From positions 930,001-994,000 of the forward strand of contig NZ_JACKXE010000001.1 of the NCBI RefSeq assembly GCF_014212315.1: a DNA stretch of 64,000 nt, given 5' to 3'. A model generated the notes under the pieces. The model was not told the origin of the DNA and did not search any database. It worked only from the letters and a program-made list of their open reading frames with translations. This document shows positions 7,987 through 16,087 of this stretch, piece by piece. The position numbers and the translations under genes were made by a program. The stretch comes from Nocardioides luti. GTDB taxonomy: Bacteria; Actinomycetota; Actinomycetes; Propionibacteriales; Nocardioidaceae. Each line of letters begins with the position of its first letter. Position 1 is the first letter of the stretch.

Positions 7987-9150
7987 TCAGCGGCGCTTGG
8001 TGAGGCGGACGACGCCGGGCTCGGCCTCGCCGCGCAGGCGGTAGCCCGCCTTCTTGTACATCCGCTGGTTGCGCAGGCTGCCCGCGCCCGTGAAGAGCTC
8101 GTACGACGTCGCGTCGGCCGGTGCGGCCGCCTCGATGCGGCCGAGCAGCATCCGGCCGAGCCCGCGGCCGTGCAGGTCGGGCGCCACCATCAGCCGCCCG
8201 ATGTCCCAGGCGGTCCCCCGGTCCGTGGTGCGGGCCCGGGCTCGGACCGCCCCGACCAGGCGGCCGGCGCTGCGGGCGACGAGCACGTGGTCCCGGGCGG
8301 CCCAGGCGACGACGTCCTCGAGCGACTCCCCCAACGCCGGGATCTCGACGTCCGGGTTGTCCTGGGCCTCCTGGACCCAGCAGGCCCGCTGCAGCGTGTA
8401 GAGCTCGCCGACGTCGCCGGGCTGCACCAGCCGCACCTCGAGGTCGTCGAGCAGGACCGAGGCGTGCACGAGGTCCGGGCGCCGCTCGGCGGTCCGGCGG
8501 ACCGCCTGCTCGCGGCGCCAGGCGGCGATCGAGGCGTGGTCGCCCGACAGCAGCACGGGCGGGACCTCGTGGCCGCGCCAGGCGGCGGGCTTGGTGTAGA
8601 CGGGGTACTCCAGCAGGCCGTCCTCGTGGGACTCCTCGGCCAGCGACTCGGGGTTGCCCATGAAGCCCGGCAGCAGCCGGACCACGGCCTCGGTGATCGC
8701 CAGCGCGGCGACCTCGCCGCCGTTGAGGACGTAGTCGCCGAGGGAGATCTCGCGGACCTCGCCGACGGAGGCTGCGTGGTCGAGCACCCGCTGGTCGATG
8801 CCCTCGTAGCGCCCGCAGGCGAAGACCAGCCGCTCGCGCCCGGCCAGCTCGCGGGCCACCTCCTGGGTGAACGGCGCGCCGGAGGGCGTGGTGAAGACGA
8901 TCGTCGGCCGGGCGCCCTCGGGCGCCTCGAGCAGGGCGTCGAACGCCGCACCCCAGGGCTCGGGCCGCATCACCATGCCGGCGCCGCCGCCGTACGGCGT
9001 GTCGTCGACGGTCCGGTGCCGGTCGTGCGTCCACTGCCGCAGGTCGTGCACGCGGAGGTCGAGCAGGCCCTTGGCGCGCGCCTTGCCGGGCAGCGAGAGC
9101 TCCAGCGGCGCGAGGTAGTCCGGGAAGATCGTGAGGACGTCGATCCTCAT
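7987..9150 (-). CDS. trmD: tRNA (guanosine(37)-N1)-methyltransferase fused to a GNAT domain
   Basis: A 387-aa protein; ordinary TrmD is about 230-250 aa. Residues 1-235 are a complete TrmD, which makes m1G37 in tRNA to prevent frameshifting: [13 protein letters not shown] at the start, the trefoil-knot SAM site [13 protein letters not shown] (about 110-122), [11 protein letters not shown] (about 136-146) and a C-terminal domain through [11 protein letters not shown]. Residues 237-387 are a GNAT acetyltransferase fold with the acetyl-CoA loop [15 protein letters not shown] (about 322-336) and a C-terminal [10 protein letters not shown] block. No stop or frameshift separates the halves. The gene lies 13 bp after rimM, the usual rimM-trmD pair. 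The role of the acetyltransferase half is unknown. Confidence 0.93.
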   Translation of the reverse strand: MRIDVLTIFPDYLAPLELSLPGKARAKGLLDLRVHDLRQWTHDRHRTVDDTPYGGGAGMVMRPEPWGAAFDALLEAPEGARPTIVFTTPSGAPFTQEVARELAGRERLVFACGRYEGIDQRVLDHAASVGEVREISLGDYVLNGGEVAALAITEAVVRLLPGFMGNPESLAEESHEDGLLEYPVYTKPAAWRGHEVPPVLLSGDHASIAAWRREQAVRRTAERRPDLVHASVLLDDLEVRLVQPGDVGELYTLQRACWVQEAQDNPDVEIPALGESLEDVVAWAARDHVLVARSAGRLVGAVRARARTTDRGTAWDIGRLMVAPDLHGRGLGRMLLGRIEAAAPADATSYELFTGAGSLRNQRMYKKAGYRLRGEAEPGVVRLTKRR

Positions 9151-9163
9151 GACCGCGCCCGCA

Positions 9164-9712
9164 TCAGTCGTCCTCCGGCAGCGGCGTCACGAGCCCGGGC
9201 CGGTCGGCCACGACGACCCGGCCGCCCGCGACGTCGACCTCGGGGACGAGCTCCTTGACGAACGGCACGAGCGTGGGACGGCCGTCCACGGCCTTGACGG
9301 CCAGCAGGTCCTGGGCGCCGCCGTGCACCAGCCCGGTCACCTCGCCGAGCAACGTGCCGTCCACGTCGTACGCCGCCAGCCCGACGAGCTGGTGGTCGTA
9401 GAACTCGTCGGGGTCCTCGGGCGTCTCGGCGGCGTCGATGGTCGCGTGCAGGACGATGCCCCGCGCGGCCTCGGCGGAGTTGCGGTCGGTGAGCTCGGCG
9501 AAGGTCACGAGCAGCGTGGTCTGGTGCCAGCGGGAGCGCACCACGGTCATCGTGGTGAGGGTGCTGTGCGAGCCGCGGGGGGCCTCGGCGCGGAGCCGGG
9601 CCTCGGGGGCGAAGCGCCGCTCGGGCTCGTCGGTGCGGACGTCCACGGTCACCTCGCCGCGCACGCCGTGCGGCTTGCCGATCCGGCCGACGACGACCTC
9701 GATGGTCTCCAC
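9164..9712 (-). CDS. rimM: 16S rRNA processing factor RimM
   Basis: A 182-aa protein that assists maturation of the 30S head and binds S19. The N-terminal [18 protein letters not shown] motif (about residues 6-23) and the C-terminal PRC-barrel segment [22 protein letters not shown] ... [14 protein letters not shown] are diagnostic. The start is GTG at 9712, preceded by AAGGAGAG. It is co-oriented with rpsP-khpA upstream but separated from khpA by 79 bp containing a strong hairpin. Confidence 0.94.
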   Translation of the reverse strand: METIEVVVGRIGKPHGVRGEVTVDVRTDEPERRFAPEARLRAEAPRGSHSTLTTMTVVRSRWHQTTLLVTFAELTDRNSAEAARGIVLHATIDAAETPEDPDEFYDHQLVGLAAYDVDGTLLGEVTGLVHGGAQDLLAVKAVDGRPTLVPFVKELVPEVDVAGGRVVVADRPGLVTPLPEDD

Positions 9713-9734
9713 GTTCTCTCCTTCGTCAAGCAGA

Positions 9735-9766
9735 ACGGGCGCCGCTCCCGGAGGAGCGACGCCCGT
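9735..9766 (-). terminator. Hairpin between khpA and rimM
   Basis: On the transcript strand ACGGGCGTCGCTCC - loop TCCG - GGAGCGGCGCCCGT forms a 14-bp stem with one mismatch, followed by TCTGCTT. It sits between khpA and rimM, about 22-54 nt upstream of the rimM start. It may partially terminate or attenuate transcription between the abundant ribosomal protein message and rimM-trmD. No long T-tract is present. Confidence 0.55.
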
Positions 9767-9791
9767 CGTGCGGTGCTACGGAACTGGTGCG

Positions 9792-10034
9792 TCAGCGACG
9801 GCGGTCGACGTCGACGAAGTCGACGCGAGCGCCACCGCGACCGGCGAGCGCGGAGACGACCGTGCGGAACGCCGTGGCGGTGCGACCGCCACGACCGATC
9901 ACCTTGCCGAGGTCGTCGGGGTGGACCCGGACCTCGAGGATCGAGCCGCTGCGCAGCTGCTTGTCACGCACGGAGACGTCGTCCGGGTGCTCGACCACGC
10001 CGCGCACCAGGTGCTCGAGAGCGTCCGCGAGCAT
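9792..10034 (-). CDS. khpA: KH-domain RNA-binding protein KhpA
   Basis: An 80-aa protein consisting of one type-II KH domain. The GxxG loop is in DDLGKVIGRGGRTATAFRTV (about residues 40-59). KhpA (YlqC) is a small cytoplasmic RNA chaperone-like protein that pairs with KhpB in several Gram-positives. The ATG start is 2 bp after the rpsP stop, the standard rpsP-khpA arrangement. Confidence 0.92.
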   Translation of the reverse strand: MLADALEHLVRGVVEHPDDVSVRDKQLRSGSILEVRVHPDDLGKVIGRGGRTATAFRTVVSALAGRGGARVDFVDVDRRR

Positions 10035-10036
10035 GC

Positions 10037-10621
10037 TCAGGCCTCGCTCTTGCCGGCGTCCTCGGCGGTCACCGTCTCGGCGGACTCGGCCTCGGCGGCC
10101 GCGCCCTCCGGGGTCTCGGAGGCGGGAACCTCGGCCGGGGCCTCGGTGGTCTCCTCGACAGCGGCGTCGGCCTTGTCGGCCTTCTTCGCCTTGGGCTCGA
10201 CGGCCGGCTTGTCCTCGGTCGCGTCGGCCTTGTCGGCCTTCTTCGACTTCTTGGTGACGGCCTCGGCGTTCGCGGAGCTGTGCGCCTCGGCGAGGGCCTC
10301 GTTGAAGATGTCGAGCTTGTCGCGCTTGGGCTCCTTGACCTTCAGGGTGCCCTCGGTGCCCGGGAGGCCCTTGAAGGTCTGCCAGTCGCCGGTGATCTTG
10401 AGGATGGCCTCGACGGCCTCGGTCGGCTGCGCGCCGACACCGAGCCAGTACTGCGCCCGGTCGGAGGTGACGTCGATGTACGACGGGTCCTCCTTGGGGT
10501 GGTACTTGCCGATCTCCTCGAGGACGCGACCGTCACGCTTCTTGCGCGAGTCGACGACGACGATGCGGTACTGCGGCACCCGGACCTTGCCCAGGCGCTT
10601 CAAACGGATCTTGACGGCCAC
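10037..10621 (-). CDS. rpsP: 30S ribosomal protein S16 with extended tail
   Basis: A 194-aa protein. Residues 1-80 are canonical S16 ([29 protein letters not shown] ... [11 protein letters not shown] ... [15 protein letters not shown]), followed by an actinobacterial extension and a ~90-aa low-complexity tail alternating Lys-rich (KKADKADA, repeated) and Glu/Ala-rich segments. S16 is normally 80-165 aa. The GTG start at 10621 is followed by the universal AVKIRL; AAGGAG lies about 12 nt upstream, rather far. It is the first gene of the rpsP-khpA-rimM-trmD cluster. The 178 bp before it (10622-10799) serves as a divergent promoter region; no clear boxes were identified. Confidence 0.94.
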   Translation of the reverse strand: MAVKIRLKRLGKVRVPQYRIVVVDSRKKRDGRVLEEIGKYHPKEDPSYIDVTSDRAQYWLGVGAQPTEAVEAILKITGDWQTFKGLPGTEGTLKVKEPKRDKLDIFNEALAEAHSSANAEAVTKKSKKADKADATEDKPAVEPKAKKADKADAAVEETTEAPAEVPASETPEGAAAEAESAETVTAEDAGKSEA

Positions 10622-10799
10622 GTTGGTGGTGTCTCCTTGAGAGTTGTGTGGGTGAGGATCCCGTGGACCAGGTGGGGACCGGGCCGGGGAAGCTCGATGG
10701 GCCTTGTCGCGTCCGGATGAGAGGGTCCGGTCGCGCAGGACTCAGCGGGAGATTCTGCCAGACGCGACCGGCCCAGCCGAAATCGGGCAGGGTGGGCGC

Positions 10800-11417
10800 A
10801 TGAGCGCGCCGTACCCGCCCCCGCAGCAGCCGCCGTACGGCGTCCCGCAGGCCCCACTCCACCAGCCGCCCGGGCCCCCGCGCAAGCCGCGCCCCAGCGG
10901 CTGGTGGTTCGTGCTCGGCGGCGCCCTCGTGGTCGCGGCGATCGCGGTCGGCGTCACGCTCGTCGTGCTGACCCTGCGCGGTTTCCTCACCACCGACGCC
11001 ACGGTCAGCGCCGACGACCAGCCGCACACCGTGAGCGTCGGGACCGACCGCGACCGGCTGCTGTGGGCCACCACGGGGAGCACGCCGCAGTGCACGGTCG
11101 TCGACCGCGGCACCGGGCGCGAGGTGGCGACCTCGTCCCCCGGCGCGGCGTACACCAAGTCCGACGGCTCGGGCTCGTGGACGGGCTTCGCGCGCTTCGA
11201 CCCGGGCAGCGGCACCCTCGAGGTCACCTGCACCGCGGCGGGCGGCGACGTGCAGATCGGCCCGGCCCCCGAGCTCGGCTCGTTCGTGGGCGGGATCTTC
11301 GCGACGATCCTGGTCCCGCTGGTGCTCGGGCTCCTCGGCCTGCTGGTGCTGATCGTCACCGGGGTCCGCTTCGCGACCGGTGCCCCGCGCGACCGGAGCG
11401 GCAACAACCCGGCCTGA
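10800..11417 (+). CDS. Two-helix membrane protein of unknown function
   Basis: A 205-aa protein I do not recognise. It has a Pro/Gln-rich cytoplasmic N-terminus (residues 1-34), a first membrane helix at about 35-59, an extracytoplasmic domain of ~100 residues with two cysteines (about 98 and 144, possibly a disulfide), a second helix at about 163-189 and a short charged tail. Proline-rich leaders of this kind are common in actinobacterial membrane proteins. The ATG at 10800 is chosen because MSAPYPPPQQ is typical of such leaders; an upstream in-frame start would run through the promoter region of rpsP. It lies 42 bp before the VanW-like gene. Confidence 0.7.
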   Translation: MSAPYPPPQQPPYGVPQAPLHQPPGPPRKPRPSGWWFVLGGALVVAAIAVGVTLVVLTLRGFLTTDATVSADDQPHTVSVGTDRDRLLWATTGSTPQCTVVDRGTGREVATSSPGAAYTKSDGSGSWTGFARFDPGSGTLEVTCTAAGGDVQIGPAPELGSFVGGIFATILVPLVLGLLGLLVLIVTGVRFATGAPRDRSGNNPA

Positions 11418-11459
11418 TCGTGCGTCCGATCCCTGAACCCACCGTCCAGGGAGGACGAC

Positions 11460-12293
11460 ATGACCACCACCACCGCCACCCGCACGCCGGCCCCGCTCGT
11501 GGTCCCGGCCCGCCTGACCGCGCCGCCGCGGCCGTCGGAGCGGCACCCGTGGCTCTACCCGTGGGCCGTGCGGGCCCACCAGGCCCGGCGCCGCGTCGCG
11601 TGGCTGACCTCCGGCACCGCGTGGGCGCACGTGCACCGGCCGGAGCCGCTGCCCGTCCGCGTCAAGCAGCACGGCTCGCTGCTGCTCCGTGAGCTGGCCG
11701 GCGCCGAGATGCGCCTGCAGCACAACAAGGTGACCAACCTGCGGCTCGCCTCGGCGCGGGTCGACGGCCTGCTGATCCGCCCCGGTGAGACCTTCTCCTT
11801 CAACAAGGTGGTCGGGGCCTGCACCCGCCGCAAGGGCTACCTCGAGGGCATGCGCCTCTCCAACGGCGTCGCCGTCCCCGGCGTCGGCGGCGGCGTCTGC
11901 CAGCTGGCGAACCTCCTGCACTGGATGTTCCTGCACTCGCCGCTGACCGTGGTCGAGCGCTCCGAGCACAGCTTCGACCCCTTCCCGGACAAGGACCGGG
12001 TGCTCCCGTGGGGCGTCGGCTGCTCGATCGCCTGGAACTACGTCGACCTGGTCGTGCGCAACGACACCGCGACCACCTTCCAGCTCAGCGCCTGGGTGGC
12101 CGAGCGGCACCTGCGCGGCGAGCTCCGCGCGGACGGGCCGACCGACACGTCGTACCGCGTGGAGGCGCGGGGCGAGCAGTTCCTCCGCCACGACGGCCGG
12201 GTCTTCCCGGACGAACCTGGCGGAGCCGGATCTCGAAGCGGACCGGCGACACCGTCGGCGAGGAGCTGCTGCGGACGAACTGCGCGCTGGTGA
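11460..12293 (+). pseudogene. VanW-like protein with a 3' frameshift
   Basis: The open frame gives 277 aa and shows a good VanW domain at about residues 70-245: LLIRPGETFSFNKVVGACTRRKGY and GVAVPGVGGGVCQLANLLHWMFL, and VERSEHSFDPFPD. VanW proteins are peptidoglycan-associated proteins of uncertain activity found in some vancomycin-resistance clusters; there is no van cluster here. After FLRHDGRVF (about 12210) the frame degenerates into PDEPGGAGSRSG. The expected end, WRSRISKRTGDTVGEELL ... NCALVKYLPPEDVVVDV, continues in another frame to a stop at 12331. A net loss of one base around 12210-12228 would explain this. It is either a real mutation or a sequencing error. GGAGG precedes the ATG. 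Confidence 0.75.
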
Positions 12294-12343
12294 AGTACCT
12301 CCCGCCCGAGGACGTCGTCGTCGACGTCTGAGGCGGCCCCCGG

Positions 12344-12763
12344 TCAGTGGAGGAAGAGGCAGAGCGGGTGCCCGGCCGGGTCCAGCACGACCCGCAGGTC
12401 CTCGCGCGGCTGGTGCGGGTGCAGCCGGCCACCGGCGGCGACGGCGCGGGCGACCGCCGCGGCCAGGGCCTCCTGTCCGGCCGGCCCGGACGGGTCGCCG
12501 CCGTCGGCGGGCGTGACGCGCACGTCGAGGTGGATCATCTTCTGCTGCTCGGCAGCCGTCTCGGGCCAGACCGGGGGCACGTAGGCCGGCTCGGCCTGGA
12601 AGGACAGCCCCACCCCGCCGGCCGGGTCGCGCATGAGCACCCAGTCCGGCTCGGTGGCGGTCGCCTCCCACCCCAGGAGCACGCCGTAGAAGCGCGCCAT
12701 CGCGTGCGCGTCGTCGCAGTCGAGGCAGATCGTGCCGAGCGCGATCGTGGGCGGCGCGCTCAC
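12344..12763 (-). CDS. VOC (glyoxalase/bleomycin resistance) family protein
   Basis: A 139-aa protein with two beta-alpha-beta-beta-beta repeats of the vicinal oxygen chelate fold: TICLDCDDAHAMARFYGVLLGW at the start and DLRVVLDPAGHPLCLFLH at the end. The substrate is unknown. The GTG start overlaps the stop of the amidohydrolase gene by 4 bp, so the pair is one operon. It converges on the VanW-like gene with a 12-bp gap. Confidence 0.85.
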   Translation of the reverse strand: MSAPPTIALGTICLDCDDAHAMARFYGVLLGWEATATEPDWVLMRDPAGGVGLSFQAEPAYVPPVWPETAAEQQKMIHLDVRVTPADGGDPSGPAGQEALAAAVARAVAAGGRLHPHQPREDLRVVLDPAGHPLCLFLH

Positions 12764-13830
12764 GCGACGACCCTCCCCCGCAGCACCACCCGGCGCGGGG
12801 TGCGCAGCACCGCGAGGTCCTGGAGCGGGTCGGTGTCGTAGACGACGAAGTCCGCGGAGGCGCCCTCGCCGAGCGCGTCGAAGCCGAGCCAGTCACGGGC
12901 CCGCCAGCTGGCGGCCCCGAGGGCGTCGTACGCCGTGATCCCGAGGCGGGCCAGCGCCTGCACCTCGCCGGCGATGTTGCCGTGGCGGCTGATCCCGCCG
13001 CCGTCGGAGCCGGCGTAGATCGGCACGCCCGCCTCGTAGGCCGCCATGATCGTCGCCGGCATCCGGGCGTACAGGTCGGTCATCGTGGCGGCGTAGTCGG
13101 GGAACTTCGCGCCGCCGGCCGCGGCGTGCTCGGGGAACTTGTCCAGCTGCATCACGGTCGGGACCAGGGCGGTCCCCTGCGCGACCATCGCATCGACCAG
13201 GTCCTCGGTCAGGCCGGTGCCGTGCTCGATGCAGTCGATGCCGGCGGCGATCAGCCCGGGGAGCACGTCCTGCCCGAAGCAGTGGGCGGTCACCTTCGCC
13301 CCCGCCGCGTGGGCGGCCTCGATCGCGTCGGCGAAGGCCTGCGCGGGGAAGGACGGCGCGAGGTCGCCTTCCTCGCGCGAGATCCAGTCCCCCACCAGCT
13401 TGATCCAGCCGTCGCCGGCGCGGGCCTCCTGCGCGGCGTACGCCGCCAGCTCGGCCGGCTCGACCTCGTGGGCGTAGCCGCGGATGTAGCGCTTCGTCGC
13501 CGCGATGTGGCGCCCGCAGCGCACCAGCCGCGGCAGGTCGTCGCGGTCGTGGATCCACCGGGTGTCCGCCGCGGACCCGGCGTCGCGGATCAGCAGCGCG
13601 CCGGCGTCGCGGTCGTCGACCGCCTGCTGCTCGGTGGCGGCCCGGTCCACGGGCCCGTCGTCGTCGAGCCCGAGGTGGCAGTGCGCGTCGACCAGCCCCG
13701 GCACGATCCAGCCGCTCCCCGCGTCCTGCGCCGAGGCGACCTTCTCGTAGGTGATCCGGCCGTCCACGACGTACAGCTCCCGCGGCTCGCCGTCGGGCAG
13801 GACCGGTCCGCTGAACTTCAGGGCAGTCAT
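12760..13830 (-). CDS. Amidohydrolase family protein
   Basis: A 356-aa metal-dependent hydrolase. WIVPGLVDAHCHLGLDDDG (about residues 41-59) supplies the HxH ligands, KVTAHCFGQDVLPG and IDCIEHGTGL supply the later histidines, and YAGSDGGG the catalytic Asp. The C-terminal GEGASADFVVYDTDPLQDL is the small beta-sandwich domain typical of the imidazolonepropionase/prolidase-like branch. The exact substrate is unknown. It occupies the position downstream of ffh where Actinobacteria often carry an amidohydrolase. ATG at 13830. Confidence 0.85.
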   Translation of the reverse strand: MTALKFSGPVLPDGEPRELYVVDGRITYEKVASAQDAGSGWIVPGLVDAHCHLGLDDDGPVDRAATEQQAVDDRDAGALLIRDAGSAADTRWIHDRDDLPRLVRCGRHIAATKRYIRGYAHEVEPAELAAYAAQEARAGDGWIKLVGDWISREEGDLAPSFPAQAFADAIEAAHAAGAKVTAHCFGQDVLPGLIAAGIDCIEHGTGLTEDLVDAMVAQGTALVPTVMQLDKFPEHAAAGGAKFPDYAATMTDLYARMPATIMAAYEAGVPIYAGSDGGGISRHGNIAGEVQALARLGITAYDALGAASWRARDWLGFDALGEGASADFVVYDTDPLQDLAVLRTPRRVVLRGRVVA

Positions 13831-13935
13831 GCGGCCGACGTTATCGCGGCCGGCCGGGTCCGCCTCGTGTGCCTGAGGACGCGCCGGGGCGCGTCGTGGG
13901 GCTCACGGGGCCGGTCCCGGGAGCCGCGACGACCC

Positions 13936-14304
13936 TCAGAGCCGGTCGAGCAGCCAGGACGGGCTGACGCCCAGCGCGCCGACGCCCTCGCAGCGGGCGC
14001 GGAGGAATCGGTCGGCCGTCACGACCGTGACCCGGTCGCCGCGCTCGGCGGCCACCCGGACCTGCTCGACGATCGTCTCGTCGCCGCTGCCCCGGGCGTG
14101 CACGGTGCGCACGTGCGCGTCCCGGCCCGCCTTCACCCCGGCCTTGGCCGCGCCCTCGAGGACGAGCACGATGACGTCGTACGTCGTGTCGCCGACGAGC
14201 AGGGACTCGTGCAGGCGTCGTGCGGCGGCACCGCGGTCCTTCCACCACCCGTCGGGCCGGGACCCGACGACGTTGGCGCCGTCGACGACCAGCGTCGAGG
14301 TCAC
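13936..14304 (-). CDS. NYN/PIN-like domain protein
   Basis: A 122-aa protein starting VTSTLVVDGANVVGSRPDGWW with LHESLLVGDTTYDVIVLVLEG and VTVVTADRFLRARCEGVGA. The conserved Asp in VDGANVVGS, the middle acidic residues and the TADRFL Asp match the NYN/YacP family of PIN-fold putative ribonucleases. The GTG at 14304 is chosen because upstream residues in the frame are low-complexity Arg-rich, encoded by an intergenic repeat. It lies between ffh and the amidohydrolase. Confidence 0.78.
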   Translation of the reverse strand: MTSTLVVDGANVVGSRPDGWWKDRGAAARRLHESLLVGDTTYDVIVLVLEGAAKAGVKAGRDAHVRTVHARGSGDETIVEQVRVAAERGDRVTVVTADRFLRARCEGVGALGVSPSWLLDRL

Positions 14305-14328
14305 GGTGCTCCTTCTTCCGACCCCATC

Positions 14329-14388
14329 GGTCTCGACGCGCCCGTCGCGCGCGCTCGCAAGCTCGCTCGCGCGGGGCCCGCTCGACCT
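14329..14388 (-). repeat. Degenerate member of the dispersed repeat family
   Basis: Read on the minus strand the element begins AGGTCGAG and ends CGTCGAGACC, matching both ends of the 54-bp repeats at 41883, 46159, 46245 and 53614. The 60-bp interior is GCGCGAGCGAGC-like and imperfectly self-complementary. It fills most of the gap between ffh and the NYN gene. Confidence 0.5.
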
Positions 14389-14398
14389 GGCCGCCCGA

Positions 14399-14431
14399 CC
14401 GCCGTGAGCTCGCTTCGCTCGCGCACGGCGG
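14399..14431 (-). terminator. Hairpin after ffh
   Basis: CCGCCGTG ... CACGGCGG gives an 8-bp perfect outer stem with a partly paired interior, starting 7 nt past the ffh stop on the ffh transcript. No T-tract is present. Confidence 0.45.
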
Positions 14432-14437
14432 GGCGAC

Positions 14438-15997
14438 TCATTTGAGGAACTTCGAGAAGTCCGTCGGCAGGTCGAGCGCGGCGGCGGCCTTCTCGTAGTC
14501 CAGCTCCTGGCCCGCGGGGTTGCCGAACGGGTTGGCGGCCGGCTTGTCCTTCTCGGCGGCCGCCTGCTGGGCGGCCTTGGCCGGGTTGCCGGAGCGCTTG
14601 GCGCCCTTGCCCTTCTTCGGCTGCGGCTTGGCCTTGGCGCGCCTGCCCGCACCGGGCATCCCCGGCATCCCGGGCATGCCCGGCATCCCGCCGCCCTTGG
14701 CGAACTGCATCATCATCTTGCGGGCCTCGAAGAAGCGGTCGACGAGGCTGTTGACGTCGGAGACCTGGCGGCCGGAGCCCTTGGCGATCCGGGCCCGGCG
14801 CGAGCCGTCGATCATCTTCGGGTTGGCGCGCTCGGCGGCCGTCATCGACTGGATGATCGCCTGGATGCGGTCGATCTCGCGCTCGTCGAAGTTCTCGAGC
14901 TGCTCGCGGAACTGCCCCATCCCGGGCAGCATCCCCATGATCTTCGACATCGAGCCGAGCTTGCGGACCTGCTGCATCTGCGAGAGGAAGTCGTCGAGGG
15001 TGAACTCGCCGCCCTGACCGCTGAGCTTGGCCGCGGCCTTCATCGCCTCGTCCTGGTCGAAGGCCTTCTCGGCCTGCTCGATCAGGGTCATCATGTCGCC
15101 CATGTCGAGGATGCGCGACGCCATGCGGTCGGGGTGGAAGAGGTCGAAGTCGGTCATCTTCTCGCCGTTGGAGGCGAACATGACCGGCTTGCCGGTGAGC
15201 GACGCGATCGACAGCGCGGCGCCACCGCGGGCGTCGCCGTCGAGCTTGGTGAGCACGACGCCGTCGTAGCCGACGCCGTCGAGGAAGGCCTGCGCGGTGA
15301 GGACCGCGTCCTGCCCGATCATCGCGTCGACGACGAAGAGCACCTCGTCGGGCTGCACGGCGTCGCGGATGTCCGAGGCCTGCTGCATGAGCTCGGTGTC
15401 GACACCGAGGCGGCCGGCGGTGTCGACGATGACGACGTCGTACAGCTTGCGCTTCGCCTCCTCGATCGAGGCACGCGCCACGTCGACCGGGTTGCCCACG
15501 CCGTTGCCGGGCTCGGGGGCGAAGACCGGGACGCCGACGCGCTCGCCGTTGACCTGGAGCTGCTTGACGGCGTTGGGGCGCTGGAGGTCGCAGGCGACCA
15601 GGATCGGGGTCTTGCCCTGCTCCTTGAGCCAGTGCGCGAGCTTCGCGGCCAGCGTCGTCTTGCCGGCACCCTGCAGGCCGGCCAGCATGATGACCGTGGG
15701 ACCGGTCTTGGCGTAGCGCAGCCGCCGCGTCTCGCCGCCGAGGATCGCCACGAGCTCCTCGTTGACGATCTTGATGATCTGCTGGGCGGGGTTCAGCGCA
15801 CCGCTGACCTCCTCGCCGCGGGCCCGCTCCTTGACGGCGCCGACGAACTCCTTGACGACCGGGAGCGCGACGTCGGCCTCGAGCAGCGCGATCCGGATCT
15901 CACGGGCCGTCGCGTCGATGTCGGCCTCGGAGAGCCGCCCCTTGCCGCGGAGGTTCTTGAAGGTGTCGGCGAGGCGGTCGGAGAGTGTGGCGAACAA
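14438..15997 (-). CDS. ffh: Signal recognition particle protein Ffh
   Basis: A 519-aa SRP GTPase that delivers ribosome-nascent chains to FtsY. It has an N domain (1-95), the G1 loop GLQGAGKTTLAAKLA (about 107-121), G3 VDTAGRLGVD, G4 TKLDGDARGG, and an M domain from about 325 with RIAKGSGRQVSDVN. The C-terminus is Met/Gly/Pro-rich (GMPGMPGMPGMPG) and then Lys-rich. The start is TTG at 15997 (MFATLSDRLADTFKNLRGKG matches the family N-terminus), with GAGGA upstream. It lies downstream of glnD, as in many Actinobacteria. Confidence 0.96.
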   Translation of the reverse strand: MFATLSDRLADTFKNLRGKGRLSEADIDATAREIRIALLEADVALPVVKEFVGAVKERARGEEVSGALNPAQQIIKIVNEELVAILGGETRRLRYAKTGPTVIMLAGLQGAGKTTLAAKLAHWLKEQGKTPILVACDLQRPNAVKQLQVNGERVGVPVFAPEPGNGVGNPVDVARASIEEAKRKLYDVVIVDTAGRLGVDTELMQQASDIRDAVQPDEVLFVVDAMIGQDAVLTAQAFLDGVGYDGVVLTKLDGDARGGAALSIASLTGKPVMFASNGEKMTDFDLFHPDRMASRILDMGDMMTLIEQAEKAFDQDEAMKAAAKLSGQGGEFTLDDFLSQMQQVRKLGSMSKIMGMLPGMGQFREQLENFDEREIDRIQAIIQSMTAAERANPKMIDGSRRARIAKGSGRQVSDVNSLVDRFFEARKMMMQFAKGGGMPGMPGMPGMPGAGRRAKAKPQPKKGKGAKRSGNPAKAAQQAAAEKDKPAANPFGNPAGQELDYEKAAAALDLPTDFSKFLK

Positions 15998-16030
15998 GTC
16001 AGTCCTCGAGCGGTGCGGTGTCGGGCGGAC

Positions 16031-16060
16031 GGGAGCCCGGACCTCGGGTCCGGTCCCTCC
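16031..16060 (-). terminator. Hairpin between glnD and ffh
   Basis: On the transcript strand GGGACCGGACC - CGA - GGTCCGGGCTCCC forms an ~11-bp stem with a bulge, 28-57 nt after the glnD stop. No T-tract is present. Confidence 0.45.
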
Positions 16061-16087
16061 AGACTAACGGGGCGGGCGCGGAGGCCG

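Noticed and set aside
11460..12331. Vancomycin-resistance operon suggested by the VanW-like gene and ddl
   Set aside because: There is no VanH/A/X, sensor kinase or response regulator; ddl at 43827 is a housekeeping D-Ala-D-Ala ligase far away, and VanW alone is widespread.
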